Assembly: GCF_030463535.1 (NCBI RefSeq)
Contig: NC_132900.1
Span: forward strand, 27,565,956 to 27,629,955
Source: Salminus brasiliensis
Lineage: Eukaryota; Chordata; Actinopteri; Characiformes; Bryconidae
Direction: 5' to 3'
Length of the DNA: 64,000 nucleotides
Positions 60,086 to 64,000 of this stretch are shown here, piece after piece. Positions within the stretch are counted from its first letter, which is position 1. Each line of letters opens with the position of its first letter. The notes under the pieces are model-generated. The model was not told the origin of the DNA. It made no database searches and saw only the letters and a list, made by a program, of their open reading frames with translations. The position numbers and the translations under genes were made by a program.

Positions 60086-61133
60086 GCACCATGGCAGACG
60101 CACTGAAGCAAACTTCGCACACCATACGCGCTTTGGCTGACCGACTGCGTTTGGGACATGGGGAAATTTCCCCTCCTCCACAGAAGTAGCTCAGGCTGAT
60201 CCTGCGGCCTCCGTGGACTCCCTCTACTGCAGGCCCACAATGGTTGTCCCCTGTGTTTTTTTTTTCTCTCCCAAACCAATCCTGTTATGCCATGACCAGG
60301 AGTACAATCCTCCCTGCACCCCCCGCCCCCCAAACTCCAATCCCATTTGAAAGCACATACACACCCCCCCCCCCTCCTTTTACAAAAAAGGCTATTTAAG
60401 GGCTGGGGCATTCACCACATTGTTTCCAACTCTACATGTGACTTCTGTGCTGGGTTTTGGGCAAAGTCAGGTAGGGGAGGATGACCTGGAAGCACAAAAC
60501 TTCACGCTTATTGGCGAGAGATGCGAGTACTGAAAGACTGTACTAGCTACCATATTGGGCACAATATGAAGACACAAAGCACAGAGCGAGGCAATTGATT
60601 ACTGCAGGCGCATTGTGGCTTCCATGCAACTCAGCTGGGGGTTAAAAGCAACTAAAGCTATTATCTTTACTTTTTTTTCTGCCCAGAACACAGGAGTCAA
60701 AGATTGGGGTCCCACAGCAGAGGTTGTGCAGGACATGGTGAATTATGCTTCCAGACTGTGAGTGCCTCTCTGCTAGGGAGGGGCCGAAGAGAGGAGAAGA
60801 GAATAGAAGAGGGTAAAAGAAGAGGGTAAGGAAAGAAAGGGGTAAAAGAATAGGATAAAGGAGAAGAGAAGAGGGTAAAGGAGAGGAGACGAGACGAGGG
60901 TAGAAGAAGGTAGAAGTGAAGAGAAGACCCCCATGGCTGTTGCCCACATTAATCAGGCTGCTGGGCAGGGGGGCGGTGGAGTGTGTGTGTGTGTGTATAT
61001 ACATTTGAAACAGGGGTAGCCCCCCTGCTCTCTATGTTTGCATGTCTGCTGCTGCACTGACGTGTTGACCGTCAGCCCAAACAGTCGTGGAGGCCTAGAA
61101 GACTAATGAGGTGTCTCTTTGCTTCTCTCTCTC

Positions 61134-61136
<3 letters not shown>

Positions 61137-61185
<49 letters not shown>
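61137..61185 (+). repeat. (CA)n microsatellite with pyrimidine-rich flank
   Basis: About 24 CA units, followed by a long CT/TCCC-rich stretch to about 61,375. Confidence 0.96.
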
Positions 61186-61187
<2 letters not shown>

Positions 61188-61375
61188 TCTTCCCCCTCAC
61201 AATCACTCTCTCTCTGGCTGGTTATTTACTCCACCTTCCATATTTCAGTTCATTTGTCACTCTCTCCATCCCTCGCTCTCTGTACTCCTCTCATTCTCTC
61301 CCACTCCTTTTCTCTCTCCCTCCTTCCCTCCCTCCCTCCCTCCATCTCTCTACCCCTCCACTCCCTTCCCTGCAG

Positions 61376-61630
61376 TCATCTGTTCCCTGGGTTTGCTGGA
61401 GAGAAGCGAGGGTGTAATGGGCCGTATCAGTGCAGGCCCATCATTAGGCCATGGTGAAAGGGGAGAAGAGAAGCATTGGGCTTGGAGAGGAGGGGAGGGG
61501 AGGGGGCACAGACACAAATAAAGGACCATTGATATTCATATTAAGTATAGAGGCAGGCAATGTGATGACCAGTTACCGCTATCGTGATCAATCACATCAG
61601 ACAACGCTTTGTCAGGCCCCCTCAGTGCAT
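61376..61630. promoter_or_regulatory. Candidate conserved element
   Basis: Repeat-poor with GGTGTAATGGGCCGTATC, CCATTGATATTCATATTAAG and GTGATCAATCACATC. Non-coding; candidate only. Confidence 0.25.
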
Positions 61631-62117
61631 CTACAACATCGAACAACAGCACATCCAACAGCACATCTAACAAAACCGCAGGAGCGAATATAAAAAAAAA
61701 ACGGCTACAATGCTAACCAGGCTAATACAGACCTCAGCTGCATCAATATTTCATATAAAATCTCTCTTTAATGTGAAGAAGGGGGGTGTTGTGGGTCGGA
61801 GTGGGGGTGGAGGGGGGTTCTGACCTCTCTGTGTAGGAAGATGAAGATGAATAGGCTTTTCATTATTTAGGAGCCGTGTGGTTTTTACTTTTCTCATAGG
61901 CGAGCGATGACTGACAAGGGGTTTGTCAGGGAAATGCCTTAAACCTAATTTAAACCTGCACCAGCTGCAACGCACACATGCATTAACATCAGCTAGCATC
62001 GCTAGCGTTTGGCTTGACCTATACAAGAAGTGCTGGCACTAAATCGTACCAACTAACCACTGAACTGTACCTAGAGCTGGAACGGTTACTGGGTTTAATT
62101 ATATATGAATATACACT

Positions 62118-62530
62118 TTGTGTACAAAAAGTATTGGGACACCTACTCATTCATTGTTTCTTCTGCAATCAAAGATATTGAAGAGAGTTACTCTTACATA
62201 CTCTCTAAGCAAGAAGCGCTGTTGTGAGGATTCGTTGCATTCAGCACCAAGTGAGGTCAGGATGTCGAGTGACCACCACCCCCTCTAACCCCTAACTCCC
62301 TAATTCATCTGAAAAGTATCAGACGGAGCACCATCCATCATTCCAGAGGATCATTCCACAGTCCCACTGCTCCACAGCTCAGTGCTGGGGGGCATGGTAT
62401 CAATAAGTTAACGGTTATCTGCTTCTGAGAGACATATTCTATTGGCAATACTTCTCTAAAGGGACTAGACAAGCTGTGTGTGCAACTTAGCAAAGTAGCT
62501 GAAGGCAAACCATTAGATAGGATGGGGTGT
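62118..62530 (+). mobile_element. Family X transposon relative, longest copy
   Basis: Starts ACAAAAAGTATTGGGACACC and includes CATTCATTGTTTCTTCTG, GCATTCAGC, CCACTGCTCCACAGCTC, TATTGGCAATACTTCTC and GGGACTAGACAAGCTGTG. It is the most complete family X copy in the window and still lacks any transposase. Confidence 0.7.
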
Positions 62531-62710
62531 CAAGCTAAACCAGCTATAGTCAGTCATTCAAATGAATGACTTTATGAAGTTTCTTAAAGAAGTCTGATGC
62601 TACCATTTCCCTCAAAGCACTTCAAAGGACTACATAGCTTACCCATACCCATAGCTTTAGTAAATTTAATAAAGCAACTGTGCAATGGCTCCCATTGTAA
62701 GTGTCCTTTT

Positions 62711-62733
62711 GGGGGGGGGGGGGGGGGGGGGGG
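62711..62733 (+). repeat. Poly-G run (23)
   Basis: Twenty-three consecutive G residues, rare in vertebrate genomes and able to form a G-quadruplex. Confidence 0.95.
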
Positions 62734-63639
62734 TTGGGCTTCTAGGTGCAGGAAAATGTGTTGGCAGACTCCTTTGAAGGCTAAATCTGGCGGGGCAGTG
62801 GGAAACCTGTGAAATACAGAGTGCGACCGTTTGCGGAGGTGATGCAGTTGGGGAAGGGGAAACAAAACCGTTTTTTAGTCGAGCCGAAAACTTTCCAAGA
62901 GTTCATGAGTCATCAACGGTGATAAAACCAATGCTGCGACTCTTACCGGACTCAAACTGCAAGGTCTTAAAACAAGGGCTGGCATTAGAGTTAGGCCTAC
63001 ACTTTGGAGACACCCCACATTATCGGAACAATCAGACAAGTCCATTACTTCAGTCTGACAAGCAGCATTTCCCTGACGTCTATAATATGGTGATTCAAAA
63101 TGTCTTAAAAAAAATCAGTTCCTTTGGCTGACTACCCTGATGATTCGCTACGAACGAGCCTTAAGTGCAATATGCAAATAGGCACAGCCTCAAAAAATCT
63201 ACAGCAGGGATATTCAACTCATGAGCAAATCAGTTCCTATGAATCTGCTTTTGCTCTGTTTTTAACGTGAGTAGCATAGAAGTAGCGTACACTACGCCCA
63301 AACAGCGTAAAAAAAATGAGTGAATCTCTGAATCTTACGATTCGATTCACTGAAAAAGAACCAGTTAAAGAAAGTGAATCAATCTTCCTGTCACTGCTCG
63401 GCAGAGCCATGTGACCTTGTGCTCCTCTTCTAAGAAGGGGGCCGTGTGAGGGAAGGCTGCTAATGTGCGTTTACCTCTCGGTGGAGATGCATGTTTACAT
63501 TCAGCGAAGCCCAGACTGGCTGTCGCACGCCAATATGAGCAGGTAGCTTCGCAGAGAAACGAAGGGCGCAGAGTTCATTCTTTTTTTCATTTTACAAAGG
63601 TGGTGGGGGTGTGGGACTGGTCTCCCCACGCCCAGACAA

Positions 63640-64000
63640 AAGGTACCTAAATTAGCGCCGTGAAGGCATCAGAAGGAGGAAACTCTGGAGGCTTCAAGGC
63701 CGAACACTCGAAGGCTCATCAAAGTGCCAGACATTCTAAGGTCCACTTGAAACAAATAGCTCAGAGCCGAATAACAACGCGGCACAGTTCTGAAGGGGAT
63801 GCCATCAAGGGGGCTTCATGTGTTGTCACCTATATACAGAGATATATAAAATCAGTGTGAATGAGCATGCGTGTGTATGTATATGGGGAGGTTGCTTCAT
63901 ATTCAGAATTCAAAGTCTTTGTGTGGGGAAGTAAGGCCCAATCAAAATTAATGGAGTCTCTTAATTAAAATCACATGTGGCTTTAACACTTAACCAGTTG
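63640..64000. other. Right edge of the window, possible conserved element
   Basis: The last part holds CCCAATCAAAATTAATGG, TCTTAATTAAAATCACATG and TGGCTTTAACACTTAACC, repeat-poor and rich in homeodomain-like cores. It runs off the window. Confidence 0.25.

Overview
The window is a piece of a vertebrate nuclear genome, most likely a teleost fish. Genes are split into short exons with GT-AG introns. Microsatellites, tRNA-derived SINEs, LINE tails and MITEs of kinds common in fish fill the rest, and there is no bacterial gene density, operon or CRISPR array. The repeat set hints at an ostariophysan (characiform- or catfish-like) fish, but that is only an impression. I did not find a wholly new biological system. 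The value lies in two well-resolved genes, several unusual repeats, and unexplained non-coding blocks.

Layout. 1-645 is AT-rich flank or intron. 646-6137 (+) holds urod, uroporphyrinogen decarboxylase: nine coding exons equivalent to human exons 2-10, every junction in frame, ending in a stop and followed by a poly(A) signal at 6564. Exon 1 was not found. 6.6-19.0 kb is an intergenic zone of repeats: duplicated modules, a MITE relative, long CT, GT, GA and TA tracts, a SINE inside an older repeat, a LINE 3-prime end, a minisatellite carrying GATTAATC, and a 1.4-kb 11-bp minisatellite with a 231-bp higher-order period.

19.0-37.8 kb (-) holds zswim5, a SWIM-type zinc-finger gene: a U-rich 3-prime UTR of about 3.5 kb (19.0-22.56 kb) and thirteen coding exons equivalent to exons 2-14 (2957 coding bases, about 985 residues). 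All intron phases agree. The first coding exon lies beyond the right edge, so 37,772-64,000 is read as part of a very long intron 1. That intron carries simple repeats, SINEs, a MITE with 80-bp inverted arms and several low-repeat blocks that resemble conserved regulatory DNA.

How the genes relate. urod and zswim5 are convergent, tail to tail, the same order and orientation I recall for UROD and ZSWIM5 on human chromosome 1p34. This linkage is the main reason for choosing zswim5 over its paralogue zswim6. The two genes are not known to share a pathway: urod is a cytosolic haem-synthesis enzyme, and zswim5 is a poorly characterised protein of the ZSWIM4/5/6/8 family. Exon limits come from reading splice sites and frame by eye; no alignment or database search was run.
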